Source of the DNA: Pusillimonas sp. UBA3987
GTDB lineage: Bacteria; Pseudomonadota; Gammaproteobacteria; Burkholderiales; Burkholderiaceae_B
Reading direction: 5' to 3'
Assembly (NCBI GenBank): GCA_002384935.1
Contig: DGCD01000020.1
Location: forward strand, 182,238-246,237
Length of the DNA: 64,000 nucleotides
Position 1 is the first letter of the stretch, and each line of letters opens with the position of its first letter. Under the pieces are notes generated by a model. It saw only the letters and a list, made by a program, of their open reading frames with translations, made no database searches and had not been told where the DNA came from. The translations under genes and the position numbers were made by a program. Positions 26,212-35,100 of this stretch are shown here, in pieces.

Positions 26212-26232
26212 TGCCCGGCCTCGTGCCGGGCA
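26212..26232. other. GC-rich hairpin after the PRC-barrel gene
   Basis: TGCCCGGC, loop CTCGT, GCCGGGCA, beginning 9 bp after the stop codon. The stem is strong, but no T-tract follows on the + strand, so it may be a non-canonical terminator or mRNA-protecting hairpin. The rest of the gap up to 26416 holds no gene that I can support. Confidence 0.55.
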
Positions 26233-26416
26233 GCAGGTGGCAAAGACAAACTCTGTCACCAATTGCAAACCGATAAAACAGTCATGGGTTGGATAGCGCA
26301 CATACCAGGTGTTGCGTCTCAACTAACGTTGGAGGCTCAATCTGCTCCTGGATAAATTCATGGGAAGAAGCAGATTTTTTATCGAGTTACTTAACTGGAA
26401 ATTACAGGAGAAATAC

Positions 26417-26743
26417 ATGAAAAACCCAAACAAACTCGCCGTTTATGCATTGGTCACCTCTGCTCTCACATTTGGTGCGGGTTCTGCGCTGGCGCAGCAG
26501 TCTGCTTCCGACAACACAAAAAGTGAGTTGCCAACGACTGAGCAACGTAAACAAGACAACCTGAAATCCGATGTGGACAACGGTCGTGATAAAAACCAAA
26601 TGGACCGTAACAAGACACAACACGATGGCGACAAAAAGTCCGACTATCGCAAAGATGGCAGCAAGAACATGTCATCCGATGATATGTCCAAGGATCAGCA
26701 TCAGGGTAATAACAAAAACGGCACAATGAAGAACACACAATAA
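26417..26743 (+). CDS. Small secreted, highly charged, probably disordered protein
   Basis: A 108-residue protein. A Sec signal peptide (LAVYALVTSALTFGAGSALA) is followed by a mature part of about 75 residues made almost only of Asp, Lys, Asn, Gln, Ser and Thr, with no hydrophobic core (KSDVDNGRDKNQMDRNKT). It looks intrinsically disordered, perhaps hydrophilin-like. Its signal peptide resembles that of the preceding PRC-barrel protein at both protein and DNA level, although the mature parts are unrelated. AGGAG lies upstream of the ATG at 26417. Its function is unknown; the neighbourhood suggests an envelope or desiccation/oxidative stress role. Confidence 0.75.
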   Translation: MKNPNKLAVYALVTSALTFGAGSALAQQSASDNTKSELPTTEQRKQDNLKSDVDNGRDKNQMDRNKTQHDGDKKSDYRKDGSKNMSSDDMSKDQHQGNNKNGTMKNTQ

Positions 26744-26803
26744 AAGCGTTGCCTCCGTAGCCCGAGGGTCAGACATTGAAGTGACGGCCCGAACGGGTTG
26801 AGT

Positions 26804-26845
26804 ACGGCTGGTTTGGTATGTTGTTTTACCAGGCCAGCCGTGTTT
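26804..26845 (+). terminator. Probable terminator of the katE stress cluster
   Basis: ACGGCTGG (26804-26811) and CCAGCCGT (26834-26841) form a stem with an internal GGTA/TACC pair and are followed by GTTTTAT. It lies 60 bp after the small secreted protein gene. The T-run is short. Confidence 0.6.
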
Positions 26846-26902
26846 TATGACACATCGGAAAAACACCCGCCGGCAGCCACGCATCAGACGGAATCCGCAT
26901 GT

Positions 26903-27358
26903 TCACGAGTCGGGAATGTCAGGCTCGACAAGCGTGGCCAGTTGTGTCAACGACTCCTGCCACCCCAAATAGCAGGCTTCAACAGGAATCACAGAAGGAA
27001 TTCCTTCCTGAACAATCGATAACTCTGTCCCGCACGCCACTGGTCTGAAGTCAATCGCTACCTGCATTTCACCCGGAAGGTTTGCATCATCAAAACGGTC
27101 GGTGTGGCGAATACGTTCATTTGTTACCAGTTCAACGACATTAACGGTAAATGAGTGACGGCCGCCGGTACCAAAATTGGCAAACGTCATTCGATAACCG
27201 CCTCCAACACGCATATCCATTTCATGGATGATGCCTGTAAACCCATATGGCGGTAACCAGTATTCCAGCGCCTGTTTATCGGTAAATGCTTTATAGACCC
27301 GCTCGACCGGGGCTTTCAGGACGCGGTGCAGACGCACGGTACCCGCTTCTCTAGACAT
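26903..27358 (-). CDS. SRPBCC (AHSA1-like) protein
   Basis: A 151-residue START/Bet v1-like protein of the AHSA1 group. It has APVERVYKAFTDKQALEYWL, then GGGYRMTFANF and a C-terminal helix ACYLGWQESLTQLATLVEP. Such proteins bind hydrophobic ligands; many are linked to ECF sigma factors. It is the last gene of the minus-strand ECF42 operon, 80 bp after the DGPF gene. A diverged copy of its last codons survives at 40944-41015. Confidence 0.88.
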   Translation of the reverse strand: MSREAGTVRLHRVLKAPVERVYKAFTDKQALEYWLPPYGFTGIIHEMDMRVGGGYRMTFANFGTGGRHSFTVNVVELVTNERIRHTDRFDDANLPGEMQVAIDFRPVACGTELSIVQEGIPSVIPVEACYLGWQESLTQLATLVEPDIPDS

Positions 27359-27438
27359 ACTTTATCTCCCAAATATCAAGTTCTTGGCGTTTGTTTGATT
27401 ACGCTGATTGAACGCCGGAACGGCTTTTCTGGCGCCGA

Positions 27439-27807
27439 CTAACGACTGTTGTCTTGCGCCATTAATTCCCGCACCGGCCGTATTTCGACGCTGCCGTAAC
27501 GAGCCGGGGGAATTTTTTCCGCCAATCGAATGGCTTCATTCATATCCCGGGCCTCGAGCATATAAAACCCTGCCAACTGCTCTTTGGTTTCGGCAAAGGG
27601 GCCGTCGGTTATCAGGGGTTTACCATCGCGTACACGCAACGTGGTGGCCGTCTCGGTTGAAAGCAAGGGCGCGCCGTCCAGAAAATGGCCACTGTTGGTA
27701 AGGTCGGCCACACAATCCATGCACTCTCGATTCAGAGCGTCCCATTTTTCCTGCGACTTTTGCTGCATATGCTTTTCGTTGTAATACACCAAACACAAAT
27801 ATTTCAT
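27439..27807 (-). CDS. DGPF-domain (YCII-like) protein
   Basis: A 122-residue ferredoxin-like fold protein. It contains the name-giving DGPF tetrapeptide in LITDGPFAETKEQLAGFYML and ends with ARYGSVEIRPVREL. DGPF proteins are the typical genomic partners of ECF42 sigma factors (established association), and one is encoded in this operon. The start ATG overlaps the VOC gene stop as ATGA. The biochemical activity is unknown; related YCII proteins have hydrolase-like or dehydrochlorinase-like pockets. Confidence 0.92.
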   Translation of the reverse strand: MKYLCLVYYNEKHMQQKSQEKWDALNRECMDCVADLTNSGHFLDGAPLLSTETATTLRVRDGKPLITDGPFAETKEQLAGFYMLEARDMNEAIRLAEKIPPARYGSVEIRPVRELMAQDNSR

Positions 27808-28616
27808 TTGAATGCTCCTGACGGTTTTGTTCTGCCGCCGACCAAGGCAAAGATGGCTCCTTGCGGATCGAGCCCCTTCACAATGAAGTCGCCACCGGGA
27901 ATCTCGTCGGGGCCATGAAGGACCTGCCCACCATGATTGTTAATGGTCTCGACAGCAGCGTCTATATCGACACAACGAAAATAGTAATGCCACATGGGCA
28001 CCGGCATTTGCGCGGGCTTATTCATTACTGCGCCAATGACACCGTTATGTCGAATGAACTCGTATTTGCCCATCGGCCCCATTTCCAGCTCGCCGTCTTT
28101 CGTCCAGCCGAATTGTTTGAAATAAAACGCTTTCGCCGCCTCGGGGTCGGTTGTAAGCAACTCGTTCCAGGCGCAGTGCCCTGCCCGTGGCTTATCGGCG
28201 GCAAAAGCCAGACTCGTATCATTGCTGGCGCCTCGCATTACGTAAAACGGCGTACCTTGGGGATCGGCCACCATGGCAAGACGGCCGACCTCTGGAATAT
28301 CGCTTGGCGGCATGTGTACGTTCCCGCCGGCTGCAACCACATTGGCAACAGTTTGGTCGACGTCGTCGACGCCGATATAGCCCAGCCATATCGGCCTGGC
28401 CCCGCCCTGGCGCAACTGTTCGGTTAATTGCATGACGCCGCCTACATCGCGGCGCCTGCCCGTATCATCACGAATGCTCAGGATGCGATAGTCGATTTCG
28501 GGGTGGCCGCTATCGGTTGCTTCCCAGCCGAGTATCTTGCCGTAAAACTGAAGCGCAACGTTGCTGTCATCGGTTAAGAGTTCGTACCAGATGAATTCGC
28601 CGTGTTTGTTTGGCAT
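27804..28616 (-). CDS. Two-domain VOC (glyoxalase-like) protein
   Basis: A 270-residue protein with two vicinal-oxygen-chelate domains. The first (residues 1-130) begins GEFIWYELLTDDSNVALQFY, the second (about 140-265) begins GHCAWNELLTTDPEAAKAFY. Each has the repeated beta-alpha-beta-beta-beta pattern and ends in DPQGTPFYVM and DPQGAIFALV. These resemble the antibiotic-resistance/glyoxalase group; the substrate is unknown. It is within the ECF42 operon and coupled to the DGPF gene. Confidence 0.9.
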   Translation of the reverse strand: MPNKHGEFIWYELLTDDSNVALQFYGKILGWEATDSGHPEIDYRILSIRDDTGRRRDVGGVMQLTEQLRQGGARPIWLGYIGVDDVDQTVANVVAAGGNVHMPPSDIPEVGRLAMVADPQGTPFYVMRGASNDTSLAFAADKPRAGHCAWNELLTTDPEAAKAFYFKQFGWTKDGELEMGPMGKYEFIRHNGVIGAVMNKPAQMPVPMWHYYFRCVDIDAAVETINNHGGQVLHGPDEIPGGDFIVKGLDPQGAIFALVGGRTKPSGAFK

Positions 28617-28654
28617 GGCATTTTCCTTATTTCCGAAAGCTGATCTACGATGGC

Positions 28655-29026
28655 CTATTTTTCCAATGTCACGACTGGCCTAAAACCGCCGAAGATCAGC
28701 CGCATGCCGTCAAAAGGCATCGGGTTTGTTTGCGGGTCCAGGCGCGAGTCATTGTTCATGGCCATCATTATTTTTTCCATGCCGGCATCGCGCGTTGCCT
28801 TGTCCGGCCACTCTATCCATGAAAACGCCACCGCCTCGTCGTCCTTGGCTTGAACCGCGCGACGAAAGTCAGTGAGCTTGCCATTGGGCACATCGTCTTC
28901 CCAGCACTCAAGAATACGAATGGCTCCCCATTCCATGAAGGCCGCATCAGCAGTTTGAGCGTGCTGAATGAATTTGTCTTTATTGGCTTTGGGTACTGCA
29001 ATAATAAAACCGTCGATATAACTCAT
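28655..29026 (-). CDS. DUF1428 (YbaA-like) protein
   Basis: A 123-residue ferredoxin-like dimeric-barrel protein. It begins MSYIDGFIIAVPKANKDKF, continues WGAIRILECWEDDVPNGKLT and AVAFSWIEWPDKATRDAGMEK, and ends PFDGMRLIFGGF, all typical of DUF1428. AGGAGG lies upstream of the ATG at 29026. DUF1428 genes often accompany ECF42 and DGPF operons. The function is unknown. Confidence 0.9.
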   Translation of the reverse strand: MSYIDGFIIAVPKANKDKFIQHAQTADAAFMEWGAIRILECWEDDVPNGKLTDFRRAVQAKDDEAVAFSWIEWPDKATRDAGMEKIMMAMNNDSRLDPQTNPMPFDGMRLIFGGFRPVVTLEK

Positions 29027-29112
29027 TGGTAAATCCTCCTTGTTCAACAGATGGTTCACCTACTAGTCGTTCACGCTTTCTGAAAATCGACAGAATTAGA
29101 GATTTTTTACTT

Positions 29113-30366
29113 TTATTTTTGTTTTTGAAGTGCTGCCAGGCGCTGCTGCAGAAAACGCTGCTCCGGTGCCTGCTGAGCCAGGCGCAGTGCCAGCTGATAG
29201 CAGCGACAAGCCTCTGCAGCCTGATCAAGTCGGCGAAACAAATCGGCCCGGGCGGCATGCAATAAATAATAGCCCTGTAGATCCTTGTGTTCTGCCAACC
29301 TGTCGATGGCCTCCAGCCCTGCCAGAGGCCCATCGCGCATGGCAATGGCAGCGGCGCGGTTAAGTGCCACTACCGGAGAGGGGTTAACTTGAAGCAAAGC
29401 GTCGTAAAGACTCACAATTTGAATCCAATCGGTGTCTTGAGCCACAAGCGCTTCTGCATGCACCGCCGCAATTGCCGCTTGCAAGGCATATTCGCCGGCC
29501 GGCCCCGCTCTGAGCGCCTGAATCACCAGATCACAACCCTCTTTAATCTGATTTCGGTTCCAGCGGGTTCGATCTTGCTCATCCAGCGGAATGATATCCC
29601 CATTTTCGTTGGCGCGACTATCGCGCCTGGCGTCATGCAGCAGCATCAGGGCCAGCAAGCCCTTCACTTCGGAATCAGGCAATAAACCTGACAACAATCT
29701 ACCCAGGCGAATCGCCTCCCTGGATAAGTCGGATTGCATTAACTGCGGGCCGCTTGAGGCGGTATAGCCCTCGTTGAACACCAAATACACCACCGCCAAG
29801 ACTGCATCCCGTCGCGCCGGCAAAGCGCCCTGCTCGGGCACCTCATAGGGTATGGCCGCATCGCGGATTTTATTCTTTGCCCGAACAATACGCTGTGCCA
29901 GGGTCGACGCGGGAACCAGAAAGGCGGCTGCAATGGCTTCGGTGGTTAAACCGCATACCTCCCGAAGCGTTAGCGCCACACGCGCCTGCATTGCCAGGCT
30001 GGGGTGACAACAGGTAAAGATCAAACGCAAACGATCGTCTTCAATGGTGTCAGCCGCGTATGGTGAATCGGTTTGTATTTCGGTTTCCAACGTATTGGCA
30101 AGCTCGGCCAGATAATCATCAAGACGTGCGTTTTTGCGTATTCTGTCGATTGCCTTGAAACGACCTGTTGAAACCAGCCAGGCCCGGGGATTGTTCGGAA
30201 TGCCGTCGCGCTGCCATTGCGATAGCGCGGCAACAAACGCATCTTGCAGGGCCTCTTCAGCCAAGTCGAAGTTGCCCTTTAGCAGTCGAATCAGCGTCGC
30301 AAGTACCCGACCGGACTCTTGCTTATAGAGAGCGGCGATACGCTGTTCGACAGGGGACATTGTCAT
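29113..30366 (-). CDS. ECF42-type RNA polymerase sigma factor
   Basis: A 417-residue ECF sigma factor. Region 2 (residues 10-80) has LLKGNFDLAEEALQDAFVAA and NPRAWLVSTGRFKAIDRIR. Region 4 (about 120-175) has LRLIFTCCHPSLAMQARVAL and REVCGLTTEAIAAAFLVPAS. A C-terminal extension of about 230 residues (helical, TPR-like) starts near YLVFNEGYTASSG and includes NPSPVVALNRAAAIAM. This architecture, with no anti-sigma gene and a DGPF neighbour, is the ECF42 group, where the extension is thought to control activity. It starts 2 nt after the PfpI stop, so it is cotranscribed. Its N-terminus recurs as a remnant at 41016-41101. Confidence 0.92.
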   Translation of the reverse strand: MTMSPVEQRIAALYKQESGRVLATLIRLLKGNFDLAEEALQDAFVAALSQWQRDGIPNNPRAWLVSTGRFKAIDRIRKNARLDDYLAELANTLETEIQTDSPYAADTIEDDRLRLIFTCCHPSLAMQARVALTLREVCGLTTEAIAAAFLVPASTLAQRIVRAKNKIRDAAIPYEVPEQGALPARRDAVLAVVYLVFNEGYTASSGPQLMQSDLSREAIRLGRLLSGLLPDSEVKGLLALMLLHDARRDSRANENGDIIPLDEQDRTRWNRNQIKEGCDLVIQALRAGPAGEYALQAAIAAVHAEALVAQDTDWIQIVSLYDALLQVNPSPVVALNRAAAIAMRDGPLAGLEAIDRLAEHKDLQGYYLLHAARADLFRRLDQAAEACRCYQLALRLAQQAPEQRFLQQRLAALQKQK

Positions 30367-30368
30367 GC

Positions 30369-31046
30369 CTATTGAAGGAGTTCAAGCAACTGCCTGGCAG
30401 CAGCTTCCGAGGAAGCGGGGTTTTGCCCGGTAACGAGTTTGCCATCGACAACAACGTGGGCATCCCAATCCTGGCCTTTCTCGTAAAGACCCCCGTTCGC
30501 TTTAAGCATGTCTTCAACAAGAAACGGAACAATGTTGGTAAGGCCCACAGCCGCTTCCTCGGTGTTGGCAAAGCTGGTTACCCGGCGCCCCGATACCAGC
30601 GACTTTCCGTCGGCACCTTGTGTATGCCTGAAGATGGCCGGGGCATGGCATACCGCCCCAAGAGGACGATTCCCGGTGACGAGCGTTTCAATAAGGCGCT
30701 GGCTGTGCACATTTTCGGCAAGATCCCAAAGCGGCCCATGCCCACCCGGATAAAAGACTGCATCGAAACTGCCGGCATCGATCTGGTCCAGCCGGGTTGT
30801 ATTGCTTAATGCCTTTTTCGCCGACTCGTCCATATTGAACCGTTTTGTGGCCTCGGTTTGTGCGTCCGGCGCGTCGCTTTGCGGATCAAGCGGTGGTTGC
30901 CCGCCGGCAGGCGATGCCAATGTGATTTGCGCCCCGGCATCAACAAAGACATAGTAAGGAGCCGCAAATTCTTCCAGCCAAAAGCCGGTCTTCTTGCCGG
31001 TGTCGCCCAGCTTGTCGTGGGAGGTCAGTATCATGAGAATATTCAT
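30369..31046 (-). CDS. DJ-1/PfpI-family protein (Hsp31-like)
   Basis: A 225-residue class I glutamine-amidotransferase-like protein. The nucleophile elbow is GAVCHAPAIF with Cys133 followed by His134. GSFDAVFYPGGHGPLWDL and SFANTEEAAVGL are Hsp31/DJ-1 blocks. Family members act as glyoxalase III, deglycase or chaperones under carbonyl or oxidative stress. It is the first gene of the ECF42 operon. No clear SD is visible before the ATG. Its protein class also appears as the C-terminal domain of KatE, but the two are not close homologues. Confidence 0.9.
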   Translation of the reverse strand: MNILMILTSHDKLGDTGKKTGFWLEEFAAPYYVFVDAGAQITLASPAGGQPPLDPQSDAPDAQTEATKRFNMDESAKKALSNTTRLDQIDAGSFDAVFYPGGHGPLWDLAENVHSQRLIETLVTGNRPLGAVCHAPAIFRHTQGADGKSLVSGRRVTSFANTEEAAVGLTNIVPFLVEDMLKANGGLYEKGQDWDAHVVVDGKLVTGQNPASSEAAARQLLELLQ

Positions 31047-31219
31047 GGCGTAATGTGTTTACCTGTGTTGAAAGTTCCCGCTATCGGCCACAACATAGTC
31101 GGTAGCGGCTTTAGCTGTATGTTTAAGTTTGCAATTTACATGACTGACGCTCTATGCGAAAGCACATAGACAAAAGCCTCAATCAATGTATGCTGGTATT
31201 CTTTTGGAGTCTTTGCCCC

Positions 31220-32185
31220 ATGCGCGTTTTTTCCAACCCGGTCGGTTCAGGCTCACTTTGGTTCGACAACCTGACCACCGCCGAAAGCGTGCCCGTAGCC
31301 TACGATCCGCAGGCGCGGGCGTTTTTACCCATGCCGCCTTTTTGTGCGAATCGCGAGCGGATCAACTGCAATTGGATTGCGCCGGAACAGGGTTCTTTAT
31401 GCCGAGCCTGTGTCATGACGACCCTGACCCCCGACGCAAATGTCCCCGATGCTATTTTCAACTGGGCGCTTACCGAGGCCGCCAAGCGCTGGGTGCTCGA
31501 TAACCTGGGCCGCTGGCACTGGTTCCGACCGGAAGATCCAGGCACCCGGCCGGTTTTCCATATGCTTGCAGAGGGCCTGACTCCCGTTCTTATGGGCCAC
31601 GGTAACGGTGTCGTGACCATTAGTGTGGCCGAAGCGGACCCAGTGGTGGGCGCTACCCGCCGTCAAGCCCTTGCTGAACCTTACCGCACCATGATTGGCC
31701 ATATGCGCCATGAGATCGCCCATATGCTCTGGTGGCGACTAAGCTTACGCGACGATTTTATCGAGACTTTTCGTACTATGTTTGGCGACGAACGTACTAA
31801 TTACACGGCCTCGCTCCAGCGTCATTACAACGAAGGCGCACCACCCGATTGGCGCCAGCACTTCCTGACTACTTATGCCTCTTCGCATCCGCATGAAGAC
31901 TGGGCCGAGACTGCAGCGCATTTGCTACACCTGACCGATATTACCGACAGCTTCGTCGCGGCAGGCTTGTCCTCCCGGGAATTGCCCAGCGAAAACTGGG
32001 ATCCCTACGCGGAACCAGACACCGACCGCCTCATTCATATTGCGGCTTCGCTTTCGGTGGGGGTCAACCACGTTAACCGTTCAATGGGCCTGCCGGACCT
32101 GTATCCGTTTGTATTGTCAAATGCCGTGCGCAACAAGCTGGCCTTTGTACACGACTGGTTGCGCCGCGGTGCCCAGGGTCTTTAG
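31220..32185 (+). CDS. Putative zinc metallopeptidase (Peptidase_Mx type)
   Basis: A 321-residue protein. The catalytic motif HEIAH (residues 164-168) is followed by HPHEDWAETAAHLLHLTD, which supplies further zinc ligands in this family. An N-terminal zinc ribbon normally starts with two CxxC pairs; here the first pairs are missing (SNPVGSGSLWFDNLTTAES) and only Cys42, Cys50, Cys61 and Cys64 (FCANRERINCNW, LCRAC) remain. GGAG lies 9 nt before the ATG at 31220, so the upstream frame opening at 31154 is rejected. It is divergent from the PfpI gene and stands alone. The target is unknown. Confidence 0.85.
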   Translation: MRVFSNPVGSGSLWFDNLTTAESVPVAYDPQARAFLPMPPFCANRERINCNWIAPEQGSLCRACVMTTLTPDANVPDAIFNWALTEAAKRWVLDNLGRWHWFRPEDPGTRPVFHMLAEGLTPVLMGHGNGVVTISVAEADPVVGATRRQALAEPYRTMIGHMRHEIAHMLWWRLSLRDDFIETFRTMFGDERTNYTASLQRHYNEGAPPDWRQHFLTTYASSHPHEDWAETAAHLLHLTDITDSFVAAGLSSRELPSENWDPYAEPDTDRLIHIAASLSVGVNHVNRSMGLPDLYPFVLSNAVRNKLAFVHDWLRRGAQGL

Positions 32186-32196
32186 GTAAAGCCGGT

Positions 32197-35100
32197 TCAG
32201 GTACCCGGTTTCAGCTGCCGAACGCGGAAAAAGTCTTTTATATCCTCCAGCACCAGGTAAAGACACGGCACCAGGAACAGTATCAGGGCGGTGGCAAACA
32301 CAATACCAAAGCCCAGTGACACCGCCATGGGAATCAGATAGGTGGCCTGCACAGAGGTTTCAGCAATAATCGGCGCAAGCCCCCCAAATGTGGTCAGTGT
32401 AGTCAGAACGATGGGCCGAAACCGCCGCAGGCCTGCCTCGTAAATCGCCTGGGCCGGGCTCATACTGCCCGCTTGCCGGTTGGCATATGACACCATGATC
32501 AGTGAATCGTTTACCACAACACCCGACAGAGCGACAATGCCCATGATGCTGACCAGTGATAACTCCATTCCCAGGATCATGTGGCCCATAATGGCACCCA
32601 CCGCGCCGAACGGAATCGCCAGTATCACGACCAGGGGCTGCAAGTAGCTTCCGAAAGCCACTGCCAGCAAGGCGAAAATCGCGACCAAAGCCAGCCCGAA
32701 GCCCCCCCACAGGGCTGCAGTGGAGTCTCTCATGTCGGCTTGACTGCCCTGGAAACTCCAGGTCAATCCCGGAAAGTCGGCGCGTAATTGCGGCAATAAT
32801 TGGGCCTGCACCAACTCCAGCACCTGGCGTACGTCCGACTTGGGCTCGACATCGGTACCAACCGTAATGACCCGGCGGCCATCACGACGATCGATAGAGC
32901 GCAAGGAGGTACTAATCGTGACTTGCGCCACATCGAGCAGCGGTATCTCCTGGCCTGCAGGCGAGCGAATGACCAGGTTCTCCAGGTAGTAAAGATCTTC
33001 ACGTTGGTATTTCGGTAACCGCACCCGGATTTCGTTCTCATTGGTGCCTCGCAGCTGACGCAAAGCGATGCTGCCGTAAAATGCATCCCGCAGTTGCTGG
33101 CCGACATCGGCGCCGGTCAGCCCCAGCGCCCGGCCTTCTGCGGTCAGGCTGATATCGAACTGCGGCGCACCCGGACTGTAACTGTCGTTAACGTTGCGGG
33201 TCTGGCCAACCTGCCTTAATTCCGTGACTAACCGTTGGCTGGCTTGCGCGAGAATATCGGCGTCGGTGTGGCTCAGGTCGATGCTGATGTCGTCATGCCA
33301 GCTGCCGGGGCCCTGCTCGGCCTCGAACGTAATTTGATCAACACCCTTGAAGTCTCCCAGCTCATCGCGCCAGAATTCGATGATTTCGTTCACCGTCATG
33401 TCGCGCTCGCTCTCCGGGCGCAACACCAGTTCTACGTCAATAAACGACTGGTTGCCGCGGACATTGGTCTTGATTCCCTCCACGTTACGACTCAGGTTAT
33501 GAGCGGCGAACAGGCGTTGCGTATCTTCAGTTATTGCCATCGCCAGTTCGCCGGCACGGCCTGGCGTGGTGCCAACGGGCAGGCGAACCGCCGCCTCGAT
33601 TTCGTCGGCAGGCGCCTCGGGCATCATAATCAGGCCCATGTGACTGCTGCCGGCATACGCGCCAACGACGACCATAATCGTTAACGCCAGACTCAGCGTT
33701 ATGTAACGAAAACGCAGTGCAAGATTCAATAACGACCGGTAACCCCGGTTGGTAACTACCTCGAACCCACGTGCAAATACACGCTGAATGCGGTGCATCC
33801 AGCGGCCGTAAATGGTGATGCTGCCGCCCCCGCTACGGGCCAAATGGGCCGGCAGAATAAACAAGGCTTCCACCAAAGAGATCGCTAACACCAGAATCAC
33901 TACGACACCCAGCGGCCACCAGAACTTGCCGGTTGTGCCAGGAATGAACAGCAACGGCAAAAAGGCAATAATATTGGTCAGGATGCTGAAAGTTACCGGG
34001 CCGGCAATGTCGCGCGCGCCCTTGATGGCGGCATCCATGAAGCTCATGCCTTTTTCCCGGTATTCGTAGATGTTCTCGCCCACCACAATGGCATCATCCA
34101 CCACAATACCCAGCACCATCAAAAAGCCGAACATGGAGATCATGTTAATGCTGACCCCCATCGCCGGCAGAAAGAGAACGCCGCCCACAAAAGAGATAGT
34201 CATACCCATCATGATCCAGAACGCCAGCCGATACTCCAGGAACAGACTCAGAATGACCATCACGATGATCATGGCCATAATGCCATTTTCCAGCAGCATG
34301 TTCATCCGTTCTTCAAACTGCTCCGCCCGGTTACTGTCGATGCGAACCTCAACGGCATCCGGCAGGGTCAACGCCAACTCGGCCATCACCTGCTCTACCG
34401 ACTTGGCAATGTCCAGGGGCGATTGTTCGCCGGTACGGAAAATCTCAATCTCAACCGAAGGCTGGCCATTGAAGCGCGAGTGAAAGCCCCCTTCTTCAAA
34501 ACCGTCGCGCACGGTCGCGATATCACCAAGCGTAACCGTGCCGCCCGATTGCGCGTTGACAATGACAATATTTTCAAACGCATCGGCCCATTGTTTGCGT
34601 TCATTGAGCCTTAGTAGAATGTTGCCATCTGTCGTGGCCATGGACCCCGCCGGAATATCCCGGCTGGACTGTTCGATGAGGCGGGCCACGTCGGTTAGGG
34701 TCAAGTCGTACTTGCGCAACGTTTCCTGACGAATCTCGACGCTGGTCATGTAATCAGGCACATCATCGATAACGGCCTGTGTGATGGCATCCTCGGAGAG
34801 CAACCGGTTGCGTACCTGTTCACCAAGCTGGCGCAGTGTCCAGATATCCACGTCGCCATACAGCGTCAGCTCCATGACATCCTGGGTGGGCGCAAGCAAT
34901 TGCACCCTGGGCTCCTCGGCTTGCTCGGGGAAGGTGCGCACGCGGTCCACCGCTTGCTGAATATCCTGCAGCGCCTGCATGTGGTTACTGCCGGCAACCA
35001 GCTCCAGCTCAATGGTACCGGTGCCCTCATCGGCCGTAGAGGTAATTTCTTTAATGCTCGAAAGGCCCTGTACGGCTTCTTCCACGGGCAGCAGGATGCC

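Noticed and set aside
30168..30809. A 213-codon plus-strand ORF over the sigma and PfpI genes
   Set aside because: It lies antisense to two clear genes and has no SD or domain. The same applies to the long plus-strand ORFs over lrgB, ilvD, cydA, the RND genes and ndvB.
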